Shown one piece after another: positions 24,122 to 33,319 of a stretch of DNA of 64,000 nucleotides. The notes beneath the pieces are model-generated. The model saw only the letters and a list, made by a program, of their open reading frames with translations, had not been told where the DNA came from and did not search any database. The stretch is from Streptosporangium oxazolinicum (lineage in GTDB: Bacteria > Actinomycetota > Actinomycetes > Streptosporangiales > Streptosporangiaceae). Each line of letters starts with the position of its first letter. The first letter of the stretch is position 1. The stretch spans positions 124,001 through 188,000 of the forward strand of contig NZ_BAABAQ010000009.1 in assembly GCF_039537505.1 (NCBI RefSeq), written 5' to 3'. The translations under genes and the position numbers were made by a program.

Positions 24122-26008
24122 ATGACGACCAAGCCTCCCGGCGACGGGAGTGTGACGACGCGGCGCCCGCGCCGTCGGCAGATCGGTCGGGCGTTGGCCT
24201 TCGGTCTCTTACTCGCGACCACCGTCATGACGGCCGGAACGCCCGCCACCGCCGTATCGTCGGCCCCTGGCGTCCCTGATCTCGGGCCGAACGTCACCGT
24301 CTTCGATCCGAGCATGCCCGTCAGCTCAATCCAGGCGACCCTCGACGCGAAGCACGCCGCCCAGGTCAACAACGAGATGGGCACCACGCGACACGCGTAC
24401 CTCTTCAAGCCCGGCACGTACGGCACCGCGGAGCAGCCGCTCCAGATCAAGGTCGGCTACTACACCGAGGTCTCCGGCCTGGGTGCCTCGCCCACCGACG
24501 TCGTCATCAACGGCAAGGTCGAGGTCTACAACCGCTGCCTGGAGGGCGGCGGGACCAGCAACTGCCTCGCGCTCGTCAACTTCTGGCGCACCCTGTCCAA
24601 CCTGTCGATCAACATCAACGCGGCCGGCCAGGACGGCTGCCGGGGGTCGGCGAACTTCTGGGCCGTCTCCCAGGCGGTGTCCCTGCGCCGTCTCAACATC
24701 AACAGCGGCACCCTGTCGCTCATGGACTACTGCACCGCCGGCCCGCAGTACGCCAGCGGGGGCTTCATCGCCGACTCCAAGCTGCCGTCCGTCACGAACG
24801 GATCGCAGCAGCAGTGGCTGACCCGCAACAGCGAGGTCGCCGGTTGGTCGAACGCCGTGTGGAACCAGGTCTTCTCGGGCGTCGTCGGCGCACCGGACGA
24901 CGCCGGGTTCCCAAGCCCTCCCTACACCACCCTCGAGACCACTCCCGTCAGCCGTGAGAAGCCCTACCTGTTCGTCGACGCGCAGGGCAACTACAACGTC
25001 CGCGTGCCCGCCGTCCAGAAGAACTCACGCGGCATCACGTGGGCCAACGGCATGACCCCGGGTTACACGCTGCCGATCAGCGACTTCTTCATCGCGAAGC
25101 CGTCGGATTCGGTGAAGACCATCAACAACGCGCTCAAGAGCGGCAAGCACCTGCTGCTCACACCCGGTGTGTACGACATCGAGAAGAGCATCGACATCGA
25201 GCGCCCGAACACGGTCGTCCTCGGCATCGGGCACGCCACGCTGACCGCCGTCAACGCCTCGACCCCGATCGAGGTCGACTCCGTCCCCGGCGTGATCGTC
25301 GCCGGCGTGACCGTCGACGCGGGTCTCAAGAAGTCGCAGGTCCTGCTGAAGGTGGGCAAGAAGGACAAGCGGAGCCACAGCACGGCGGACAACCCGATCA
25401 CCCTGTCCGACGTGTACTTCCGCGTCGGCGGACCCCACGTCGGCAGGACCAACACCGCGCTCGAGGTCAACAGCGACCACGTGCTCATCGACCACACCTG
25501 GGTGTGGCGCGCCGACCACGGTGTCGAGGGCTTCACCGACACCCAGCGGTGGAACACCAACGACGGCCGCAACGGCGCCATCATCAACGGCGACCACGTG
25601 ACCGCGACCGGCCTGTTCGTCGAGCACTTCCAGCGGCACAACACCATCTGGAACGGCGAGGACGGCACGACGATCCTCTACCAGAACGAGCTGCCGTACG
25701 ACCCGCCGACCCAGGCCGACTGGATGGACGGCGATGTCGAGGGCTATGCCGGCTACAAGGTGGGCAGGCACGTGAAGAGGCACCTCCTCTACGGCGGTGG
25801 GGTCTACGTCTTCAACCAGAACAACCCGCAGATCCACACCGAGAACGGCTTCGAGGTTCCGCAGACCCCGGGCGTCAAGCTGCACCACATCATGACCGTC
25901 AACCTGAGTGCCGGAATCATCGACCACGTCGTCAACGGCGTGGGCGAGGCGGCCGACATGACGAAGGTCGGCGCGCCGGTGTACATCACGGATTACCCGG
26001 CTCCGTAG
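24122..26008 (+). CDS. Secreted right-handed beta-helix protein (GH55/pectate-lyase-like)
   Basis: The 628-residue protein has an Arg-rich N-terminus and signal peptide (about 20-45, ALAFGLLLATTVMTAG then ATA). Two parallel beta-helix regions follow, with SGLGASPTDVVINGKVEV near 118 and LLTPGVYDIEKSIDIERP near 343, the layout of GH55 beta-1,3-glucanase-like proteins that actinomycetes secrete. No specific catalytic residue can be assigned by eye. A LacI-type operator upstream and a terminator downstream suggest a single-gene, sugar-regulated unit. Polysaccharide degradation outside the cell is the likely role. Confidence 0.75.
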   Translation: MTTKPPGDGSVTTRRPRRRQIGRALAFGLLLATTVMTAGTPATAVSSAPGVPDLGPNVTVFDPSMPVSSIQATLDAKHAAQVNNEMGTTRHAYLFKPGTYGTAEQPLQIKVGYYTEVSGLGASPTDVVINGKVEVYNRCLEGGGTSNCLALVNFWRTLSNLSININAAGQDGCRGSANFWAVSQAVSLRRLNINSGTLSLMDYCTAGPQYASGGFIADSKLPSVTNGSQQQWLTRNSEVAGWSNAVWNQVFSGVVGAPDDAGFPSPPYTTLETTPVSREKPYLFVDAQGNYNVRVPAVQKNSRGITWANGMTPGYTLPISDFFIAKPSDSVKTINNALKSGKHLLLTPGVYDIEKSIDIERPNTVVLGIGHATLTAVNASTPIEVDSVPGVIVAGVTVDAGLKKSQVLLKVGKKDKRSHSTADNPITLSDVYFRVGGPHVGRTNTALEVNSDHVLIDHTWVWRADHGVEGFTDTQRWNTNDGRNGAIINGDHVTATGLFVEHFQRHNTIWNGEDGTTILYQNELPYDPPTQADWMDGDVEGYAGYKVGRHVKRHLLYGGGVYVFNQNNPQIHTENGFEVPQTPGVKLHHIMTVNLSAGIIDHVVNGVGEAADMTKVGAPVYITDYPAP

Positions 26009-26014
26009 GACCCG

Positions 26015-26053
26015 CCCCGGTGGGCCGGATTCTCCGGACCCGGCCCACCGGGG
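26015..26053 (+). terminator. Intrinsic terminator after beta-helix gene
   Basis: Arms at 26015-26028 and 26040-26053 pair perfectly over 14 bp around an 11-base loop, starting 7 bases after the stop codon of the secreted protein. Confidence 0.8.
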
Positions 26054-26206
26054 ATCTCGCGGGCAGCTTGTCGTACGGCTTGTTGTACGGCGAGATCTGG
26101 CCAACCGTGAAATCCTGCCTTACGCCGTTCCATGACATGGCGCCGATGTGTCCACGGGCCGCCACACACGGCCATGTGCGCTTATACCGGGGCGGCCCGC
26201 TGGCCG

Positions 26207-26600
26207 TCACCAGAGGACCGTGCGGTCCCCGGCGGTCTCGTTTTCCGGGCGGGTGCGTTCCCGTACGGCGCCGGTCACGCACACCTTGTCGCCGATGAAG
26301 GCCTCCCGCCACACGTAGCCGTAGACGCAGGTCTGCGGGCCGTAGGGGCCGTTCGTCCAGCGCGACTCACACGCGAGGTCGTCGGCCTTGGTCTCGTCGT
26401 AGCTGGCCTGGTTCACGCAGACGTAGTCGCTGTCGTCCGCGATGCGCCACAGACAGCCGGGCTTGCAGCTGTTCACGCCGTAGAAGTGCTTGGTCGCGTT
26501 GAGCCGCTCGGGTGCGGCCTGGTTGTCGAGTACGACCTGCCGCGCGGTGACCGGCGTCGGTCGACCAACCAGTGAGTTGCAACTGAGCCCCAAGGCGGAC
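26207..26600 (-). pseudogene. 5'-truncated secreted cysteine-repeat protein (GYVWREA type)
   Basis: The frame encodes Cys-containing units such as CLWRIADDSDYVCVNQ and CVYGYVWREAFIGDKVCVT, which match a repeat family seen in secreted actinomycete proteins. No plausible start or signal peptide lies upstream; the frame runs antisense into the next gene's 5' region. A truncated remnant is likeliest. A short leaderless protein cannot be excluded. Confidence 0.55.
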
Positions 26601-26705
26601 CAGAAACGATCTTTTGAGGCTGGGTCGCGTCGTGTGCCGGATGTCGATTTCGTAGGCGGCCACACGCCGCGACCGCCAGAGAAACGATCCGAGAAGGAGC
26701 TTCTT

Positions 26706-28913
26706 GTGCGGCGATTATTGAGGACAATCCTGTCCCTCACCCTGCTGCTCGCGCCACTGGTGGTGATCAACGGCACGCCCGCGGCGGCCGACCCGGGCTG
26801 CCAGGAGGGAGACCCGCGCCCGATCTGTAACGACGATCCCGACCCGCCGGGCGCGCACGACCCGGAGGGAGAGCTGACGGCGGTTGTCCGTCAGCTCAAT
26901 GGGATCCAGGTCATCGGCTCGGCCCACGATCCGAGCGACCCGACCAGCGTGGTCACGGTGGACATCACCGTGGACGGCGTCCTGGCCGGCAGTGTCACGG
27001 CCAACCAGGGCCGGTCGCAGAAATTCGACGGGGTGGTGCCGCCGCGTGCCGGTGGCCAGGTGTGCGCCAAGGTGCGCAACATGGGTGCCGGCAAGGACAA
27101 GAGCATCGGCTGTGTCACCAAGACGATCAAGATCAACCCGTTCGGCGCCTGGGAGTCGATGACCCGCGAGGGCGACAACATCCGGGTGAAGGGCTGGGTC
27201 ATCGACCCGGACACCACCGCCGCCGTGCAGATCGACATGTACGACACCAAGGGGTTCCTCGGCTCGGCCATGGCCGACAAGCCGCGATCCGACGTCGGGG
27301 ACGACAACTCCGGCTACGGCGACTACCACGGGTTCGAGACGGTCCTGCCGGAGAATCCGGCCGACGGTGAGCACCATGTCTGCCTGGTCATGATCAACGC
27401 GGGACCGGGAGCCCACTCCGACTTCGGCTGCAAGCCCTACACGGTCCGGCACCTGCCGTGGGGTGCCCTCGACCAGGTCAAGCGCACCGGTACGGACCTG
27501 AGGGTCGTCGGCTGGGCGGTCGACGACGACGCCAGGACATCGCCGGTGACGGTCGACGTCTACCTCGACGGCAAGCTCGTGCACAATGCCGTCGCCAACC
27601 AGTACCGCGAGGAGGTCGGCCGCGACCTGCCCGGCTACGGCGCCGACCACGGTTACGATGTCACCCTTCCCAACCTCATCAAGATCGAGACGGGCAAGCA
27701 CACCGTCTGTGTCAGGGCCCGGAACCTGGCCACGGGGGTGGGAGCCGACAGGGAACTCGGCTGCAAGGACGTGACGATCAAGCCTCCGGTCGCACCGCCG
27801 AACTTCAACATCGGCTATGAGGACATCACCGACACGACGCTCAACTTCCGCTGGGAGGCGGATCCGAACGCCGACCTGTACACGCTCACCAAGGACATCG
27901 GCAATGGCTGGGTCCCCGCGGGCTCCCAGGCCGCGTCCGCCAGTCCGTCGTACAAATTCACCGGACTGGCACCGGGTACCGGCGTCTGTCTGCGGGTCGT
28001 GGCCAGTAACGACAGGCCGAGCGAAGCTCGAAGCACACAGTGCAGCCGAACCTACGATCCCATGCTGCCCATGGCGTCGAACATGTCCGTCACCCGGGCG
28101 ACGGAGACATCACTGACCGTGCGGTGGACCGACAACGCCGTCGGCGAGCAGAACTATCAGATTGTGTACGACGTGGACGGCCGCCTGGTGGAGCACGAGC
28201 TTCCGGCGAATCCGGGTACCGGCGTCATGACCCACACCATCACCGGGCTCAAGACCGATACGCAATATCTCGTCAAGGTGCGCCCGTTCCACGCGTTCCA
28301 CCTCGTCACTCCCTGGCGGACGGCGATCGGCTGGACCGGCGGAGCGCCCGTCATCTCGTACTTCCAAACCGACTACGAGCAGATCGGCGTGTGCCAGCCA
28401 CGGGACATCAAGGTCACCTGGAAGGTTCGCGGCGCTACGAAGCTGGACATCCTGAAGGACGACGTAAAGATCAAAACCATCCCTCGGGAGACCATGGACG
28501 CCTGGGAGGACACCCTCGGGGTCGGGACCAGCGAAGGCGACGACACCTACACCCTCATCGCCTACGGCCCCGATGGCCAGACGTCGACCGCGTCCGACTA
28601 CGTCAGGCTGGGCACGAACTACGGCCTGGTCAACAATGTCGTCTACACCAACCTCGGGGGATACAAGCAGTTCGCCGTGCTCTACGACATGTACGGCAAC
28701 CAGGTGAGACGGCTCGGTGACATCGGGTCGGGCCAGGTCTGGACCTACCAGCCGGCGCGCTGCCAGATCTCCTCTGTCAGGATCTTCCGGGAGGTCCCGG
28801 TCGCACCGACGCCGGGCCAGCCCGCCCCGCCGCCGGTGATCCAGGAAGTCTGGTGGACGAGGAACATCGTCGGTCACGACAAGGGAAGCAACCTGCCGTT
28901 CCAGAGCAGTTGA
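26706..28913 (+). CDS. Secreted multi-domain protein with Gly-Trp repeats and Fn3 domains
   Basis: The 735-residue protein begins at GTG 26706 after GAAGGAG, with a signal peptide (LLRTILSLTLLLAPLVVING, cleavage near ADPG). Three Ig-like repeats of about 90 residues follow, with VIGSAHDPSDP, VKGWVIDPDTT and VVGWAVDDDAR as equivalent positions, each ending with a Cys-containing strand. Two fibronectin III-like domains (about 360-540) and a C-terminal domain complete it. No catalytic motif is seen; adhesion or extracellular binding is the best guess. Confidence 0.75.
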   Translation: MRRLLRTILSLTLLLAPLVVINGTPAAADPGCQEGDPRPICNDDPDPPGAHDPEGELTAVVRQLNGIQVIGSAHDPSDPTSVVTVDITVDGVLAGSVTANQGRSQKFDGVVPPRAGGQVCAKVRNMGAGKDKSIGCVTKTIKINPFGAWESMTREGDNIRVKGWVIDPDTTAAVQIDMYDTKGFLGSAMADKPRSDVGDDNSGYGDYHGFETVLPENPADGEHHVCLVMINAGPGAHSDFGCKPYTVRHLPWGALDQVKRTGTDLRVVGWAVDDDARTSPVTVDVYLDGKLVHNAVANQYREEVGRDLPGYGADHGYDVTLPNLIKIETGKHTVCVRARNLATGVGADRELGCKDVTIKPPVAPPNFNIGYEDITDTTLNFRWEADPNADLYTLTKDIGNGWVPAGSQAASASPSYKFTGLAPGTGVCLRVVASNDRPSEARSTQCSRTYDPMLPMASNMSVTRATETSLTVRWTDNAVGEQNYQIVYDVDGRLVEHELPANPGTGVMTHTITGLKTDTQYLVKVRPFHAFHLVTPWRTAIGWTGGAPVISYFQTDYEQIGVCQPRDIKVTWKVRGATKLDILKDDVKIKTIPRETMDAWEDTLGVGTSEGDDTYTLIAYGPDGQTSTASDYVRLGTNYGLVNNVVYTNLGGYKQFAVLYDMYGNQVRRLGDIGSGQVWTYQPARCQISSVRIFREVPVAPTPGQPAPPPVIQEVWWTRNIVGHDKGSNLPFQSS

Positions 28914-28929
28914 TCCTGTAAAGCGAACA

Positions 28930-28961
28930 GGCTCTCCGGCGGCGAACCACGCCGGAGGGCC
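28930..28961 (+). terminator. Hairpin after secreted Fn3 protein
   Basis: Arms 28930-28941 and 28950-28961 pair over 12 positions (one wobble) with an 8-base loop, 16 bases after the stop codon. Confidence 0.65.
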
Positions 28962-29019
28962 CGTCTCATTCTCGCCCGAAGGTCCAGACCCGGCCACCGC
29001 CGCAGCAACCGCATCGATG

Positions 29020-29130
29020 CCCCGGTCTGGCTCGCCACCCTCCCCACCGGTGACCTTTTCACGACCGCGAACCACTGCCCTGGTGATTCGAAGGACCGCC
29101 ATTCGCGGCGCCTTCGATGGAGACCACGAT
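29020..29130 (+). pseudogene. Remnant of SDR 3' end and start of following small gene
   Basis: The segment repeats 19074-19200 at clear nucleotide similarity: the stretch from CCCCGGTCTGG is identical for 26 bases, then GAACCACTG, CCTGGTGAT and GCCATTCG recur with small gaps, and GAGACCAC after an ATG matches the start of the small gene at 19185. Indels destroy the frame. It is a damaged duplicate of the SDR/small-gene junction of the preQ0 region. Confidence 0.75.
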
Positions 29131-29171
29131 CCCGTCGATCAAGCGGCGGGGAGCGCGTCTATCCTGTCCAC

Positions 29172-29987
29172 ATGCCGATCACGGACGTCACGGACGAGGA
29201 AGTGGCCCTCGCGGCGGTGCGGGCGGGAGCCGACGTCGTGAGAGCCATGTACGGTGCGTCGCTGACGCGCTTCGAGAAGTCCGCGGGTGACTTCGCCACG
29301 AGCGCCGACATCGAGGCCGAAAGCGTCATCCTCGACGTCATCCGCGCCGCCCGGCCGGACGACGCCGTGACGGGCGAGGAGAGCGGACGCACCGGTTCGG
29401 CCGAGGCGGAGCGCATGTGGCTGGTCGACCCCCTGTGCGGCACGCTGAACTACGCCGCGCGCAACATGCTGGTCGCGGTGAACGTCGCCCTGCGCGTGGG
29501 CCCGGACGTCACGGTGGCCGCCTGCGCCGACCCTTTCGCCGGAGAGGTGTTCTGGACGGACGGTGACCGCGCCTACGTCCGCCGCGACGGCGTGGAGGAC
29601 GAGGAACTCGTGCCGTCGCCCGAGTCGCGGCTGGTGGACGTCAACCTCGATCCACCGTTCCCGAACGAGCCGGGCTTCCGGGCGGGACGGCTGCTCGCCG
29701 ACCCCGGGTTCGTGAGGCGGTTCCAGCCGCGCGTCCTCTCCACCACTCTGGCGGTGGCCTGGGTCGCCGCGGGCCGCCGAGCCGCGTACGTCACCGACGG
29801 CGATACGCGGGACAACGTGCACTTCGCCGCCGGGATCGCGGTGTGCCGGGCCGCCGGGTGCGTGGTGACGGGCATCCACGGCCAGCCACCGCACACCGGC
29901 GCGGGCGGGCTCGTCGTGGCGGCCGACCATGGGACACACGCCGCGTTGCTCGAACTCATCGGCGATCAGTCCTCCGCGGCTCCGTGA
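29172..29987 (+). CDS. Inositol monophosphatase-like protein with altered metal motif
   Basis: The 271-residue protein has the IMPase fold markers GEESG near 74 and WLVDPLCGTLNYAARN near 87, plus DNVHFAAGIAVCRAAGC near 218. In canonical IMPases the second motif is DPIDGT; here the second Asp, a metal ligand, is Cys (DPLCGT), so activity may be lost or changed. 3'-phosphoadenosine phosphatase and histidinol phosphatase are related alternatives. It lies between a damaged SDR end and queD/metG fragments. Confidence 0.75.
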   Translation: MPITDVTDEEVALAAVRAGADVVRAMYGASLTRFEKSAGDFATSADIEAESVILDVIRAARPDDAVTGEESGRTGSAEAERMWLVDPLCGTLNYAARNMLVAVNVALRVGPDVTVAACADPFAGEVFWTDGDRAYVRRDGVEDEELVPSPESRLVDVNLDPPFPNEPGFRAGRLLADPGFVRRFQPRVLSTTLAVAWVAAGRRAAYVTDGDTRDNVHFAAGIAVCRAAGCVVTGIHGQPPHTGAGGLVVAADHGTHAALLELIGDQSSAAP

Positions 29988-30035
29988 CCACCGGATCGTG
30001 AAGCTCACGGCGTGACGCCTTGGGCGGGATCGCCG

Positions 30036-30092
30036 AGTGGTTCCGGTTCGAGGCTGCCCATCGCCTGGGCGGGCTTCCCGCAGGCGTCCGTG
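30036..30092 (+). pseudogene. Fragment of a queD-like gene 5' end
   Basis: Translated, the segment reads EWFRFEAAHRLGGLP, almost the same as the QueD lead RFRFEAAHRLDGLP at 5442-5480, and the DNA matches with few changes (for example TTCCGGTTCGAGGC and GCCCATCGCCTG). The catalytic Cys and HGH motif are not preserved after it. The fragment ends within about 60 bases and is joined to a metG fragment on the other strand. Confidence 0.7.
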
Positions 30093-30104
30093 CGTGTGGC
30101 GATC

Positions 30105-30553
30105 CTCCGGAAGACGGGCGAGGGGCTGAGGAGCCGTCCGTCCAGGGGCGTGCACTGCCGTGCGACGCGGGCCGCGGCGTCGGGCAGGAAGGGGGACAGG
30201 CGCTCGGCGATCGCCCGGCACGCTCGCACGAGCGCGACCAGGGTCGCGTCCAGTTGGTGCCCGGCGTGCTCGTCACCGGCGCGTTCGGCCTTGGCCAGTT
30301 CCCAGGGGCGGCTGTGGTTGACGTAGCGGTTGGCCTCGTCGACGATGCCCCAGACCGCGGAGGTGGCCCGGCGGAAGTCGAATTCGGCCAGCGCGGTGCC
30401 GATGAGGCCGGGGGCCTGTCGACATGCCTCCCGGAGGCGTTCCGCGCCGGGGGCCGGTGCCTCACCGGAGGGGGATCGTGACCTCCAGGAGAGCTGGTGC
30501 TCCGACCGCGGACATACGTCGAGGCCCCGTACCAGGGCCTCGGAAACGATCAT
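30105..30553 (-). pseudogene. Methionyl-tRNA synthetase C-terminal fragment
   Basis: The minus-strand frame encodes ALAEFDFRRATSAVWGIVDE, NRYVNHSRPWELAKAE, LDATLVALVRACRAIAERL and a SPVFRRI end, the anticodon-binding domain of MetRS. The whole catalytic part (HIGH, KMSKS) is absent. The frame then runs into sequence antisense to the queD fragment before stopping at 30005. A dead remnant of a metG paralogue or recombined copy is likely. Confidence 0.75.
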
Positions 30554-30691
30554 CCGTGCAGCGTCAGCGGCCCCGTGAGCGGGGCATCATCGTCTGACAT
30601 GCGGACGCGTTCATGACCCCATGGTAGAGGCTTTCGACCAGCGCGGCCCGATGACGTGACCCGAGGGTCGTCGGCTGAGCTTCGGCGACGA

Positions 30692-30826
30692 TCAGCCGCC
30701 GAAGAGCTGGGTGAGCTTCTGGAACAGCTCGTAGACGCCGTAGGCGAAGGGGATGCCGACCCAGGACCAGGCCAGGATCATCAAAGAGGTGTTGTTCCCC
30801 GCCGGGGCGCGGTCGTCCGCCGTCAC
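30692..30826 (-). CDS. Small membrane subunit of OFA-type MFS transporter (44 aa)
   Basis: A GTG at 30826 overlaps the transporter stop by 4 bp (GTGA) and encodes 44 residues with one transmembrane helix (SLMILAWSWVGIPFAYGVYE). Small one-helix companions directly after OFA-family transporters are a recognised group (MFS transporter small subunit). It presumably stabilises or regulates the transporter in the membrane. Confidence 0.75.
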   Translation of the reverse strand: MTADDRAPAGNNTSLMILAWSWVGIPFAYGVYELFQKLTQLFGG

Positions 30827-32215
30827 GCGTCGCCTCCTGTTTCGTGGTGGACGGGATTTTCGTGGTGGGCCGGATGCACCGGGCGGATCAGCTCGTTGGC
30901 CAGGAAGCCGACCGCCAGCAGTCCGATCATGATGTAGAGGGACGTCGTGTAGAGCGCCGGTCCCGACCGGCCCGCGGCCTTCTGCGAGTCGGCGATGGCG
31001 TTGACGATCAGCGGCCCGAGGACGCCGGCGGTGGACCAGGCCGTCAGCAGCCGGCCGTGGATGGCCCCCACCTGGTACGTCCCGAACAGGTCCTTCAGGT
31101 AGGCCGGTACGGTGGCGAATCCTCCCCCGTAGAAGGACAGGATGCCGAGCGCGCAGAGGATGAACAGGAATTTGTGGGAGTCCCCGGCCAGGGCGATCGC
31201 CAGGTAGAAGAGGGCGCCCACGCCGAGGTAGACGCGGTACATGTTCTTGCGGCCGATCAGGTCCGAGGTCGAGGACCACACGAAGCGCCCCGCCATGTTC
31301 GCCAGGGACAGCAGGGCCACGAAGCCCGCCGCCGCGGCGGTCGTGACCGGCATGCTGGTGTTCGCGAAGAAATCCTTGATCATCGGCGCGGCCTTCTCCA
31401 GGATGCCGATGCCCGCGGTGACGTTGAAGCACAGCACGATCCACAGGAGCCAGAACTGCGGCGTGCGGATCGCGTTGCGCGCGGAGACGTCGGCGGCGGT
31501 GACCAGCGGGTGGGCGGCGGCCTTCGCCGGTTCCCAGCCTCGTGGCCGCCAGCCCTCCGGCGGAACCCTGATCAGGAGCACGCCCATCGACATGAAGGCG
31601 GCGTAGACCAGGCCGTGCACCAGGAAGGTCGTGGCTATCCCGCCCGTGCCGGTGCCGAACGCGTCGAGCATCTGGGTGGACCACGGTGAGGCGATGAGGG
31701 CCCCTCCGCCGAATCCCATGATGGCGATGCCCGTGGCCATGCCCGGCCGGTCCGGGAACCACTTGATCAGCGTGGACACCGGTGAGATGTAGCCGATGCC
31801 GAGACCGATCCCGCCCACGAAGCCGTACCCCAGCACGACCAGCCAGTACTGCCGGGTGGCCACGCCGAGCGCGGAGATCAGGAAGCCCAGGGAGAAGCAG
31901 ACCGTGGAGACGGACATCGCCCAGCGCGGGCCGTTGCGCTCGACGAGTGTTCCCCCGAACGCGGCCGACAGGCCGAGCATGACGATGCCCACCTGGAAGG
32001 GCAGGGCACTGGCCGTGCCGGAGAGGCCGAGCGCCGACTCCAGGGGTGGCTTGAAGACGCTCCACGCGTAGGCCTGGCCGATGGCGAGGTGCACCGAGAG
32101 CGCCGCAGGGGGGATCAGCCAGCGACTCCAGGTCGGAGGCGCCACCGTACGCGCGCGGCTGAAAAAACCAGAAGAGACGGCAAATGTGGGGGTTTGTACC
32201 TTTTCGTCTGGCATG
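30823..32215 (-). CDS. OFA family MFS transporter (oxalate/formate antiporter type)
   Basis: The protein of about 464 residues has twelve hydrophobic segments and OFA-type motifs: a first helix with LSVHLAIGQAYAWSVFKPPL, GIGLGIGYISPVSTLIKWFP and GRFVWSSTSDLIGRKNMYRV. It probably moves small carboxylates such as oxalate or formate across the cytoplasmic membrane; the substrate is not certain. ATG 32215 is used; the ribosome site is weak. Coupled to the small subunit gene. Confidence 0.88.
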
Positions 32216-32397
32216 CATACACCGTATTCCGTGATCACCTGATTCGTCGAGAGTGGCTGATGCGGCAATTGAAACGATTCACGATAGAACTGGCACGGAG
32301 AGCAGCGTGCGGCACGCCACGTTCACGCTCTCGGGCCATGAGTACACGGCCATCAAACCGACGTGCAGCACGCTTTCAGCCCCCACGACGTCGCCGC

Positions 32398-33237
32398 TCA
32401 GCTCTCCCGCAGGACCTCGCGCAGCCGGGGGGCGAACCCCTCGGGGTCGTCGGCGAAGGCGATGTGACCACCGGGGAAGTAGGTCGGCTCCGTGCCGAGC
32501 GCCGTGGCGAGCGCGGTCGACGCGCGGTCGCAGAGCTGGCCGGCCGACTCCTTTCCGATGCCTACCACGACGAGGGCCGGTCCGGTGCGCAGGGCGTCGA
32601 TGTCGGGCTGCCAGCGGGTGGTCCCGCGCATCTCGTGCAGGAACCAGAAGCGCTCGTCCGCCACCTGCTGCGGATCGGGCTCGGCCGGTGCCTCGGCGGG
32701 ACCGTCGGAGGACTCCTCGAACTCGGGCAGCGGGATGTTGGCGTTGATCATGAACTTCATCCAGGCGCCCGCGACGTCGCCCGCGACGTAGGTGGCGATG
32801 ATGTCCTCGACCGCGGCGTCGCGGGCCTCGGGGTCGTCGAGCAGGCGGTTCAGCGGGGGTTCGTGCGCGATCACGGTGCGCACCCGCTCGGGGTGGGCGG
32901 CGGCGAGCGCCAGCGCGGTGACGGCACCGCCGCTGGACCCGAAGACCGCGGCCGATTCGGCGCCGAGATGGGTCAGGAGCCGGGCGAGGTCGTCGGCGCG
33001 CTTCTGCGGGGTCGAGTCCTGGCCGGGGTCGTCGAGGGAACTGCGGTTGACGCCCCGGGGGTCGGTGGTGAGCACGGTGTGGTCGGCGGCGAGCAGGTCG
33101 GCCAGCGGCGCGAAGTGCGCGGCGTGCATCGGGGCGCCGACGAGCACCACGAGGGGCCCCTGCCCCCGTACCTCGTAGTGGAGCGTGGCGTCGGGGACCT
33201 TGAGGGACCCAATGGTGACGGCCTTCGTGTGCTTCAT
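32398..33237 (-). CDS. Alpha/beta hydrolase
   Basis: The 279-residue protein has a nucleophile elbow GSSGG, PRGVNRSSLDDPG near the oxyanion strand and a late GGHIAFADDP with the catalytic His. GGAGG lies 5 bases before ATG 33237. It is divergent from a sigma factor gene, a frequent arrangement in actinomycetes where the sigma factor may control it. Substrate unknown. Confidence 0.88.
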   Translation of the reverse strand: MKHTKAVTIGSLKVPDATLHYEVRGQGPLVVLVGAPMHAAHFAPLADLLAADHTVLTTDPRGVNRSSLDDPGQDSTPQKRADDLARLLTHLGAESAAVFGSSGGAVTALALAAAHPERVRTVIAHEPPLNRLLDDPEARDAAVEDIIATYVAGDVAGAWMKFMINANIPLPEFEESSDGPAEAPAEPDPQQVADERFWFLHEMRGTTRWQPDIDALRTGPALVVVGIGKESAGQLCDRASTALATALGTEPTYFPGGHIAFADDPEGFAPRLREVLRES

Positions 33238-33319
33238 CGCAACCTCCTGGAACGGTTTGAACGGTGCTGTCGCGCCCCGTCGAAGTGGAGACTTCCGGAG
33301 TGGGGCAGAATCGTCGCTT

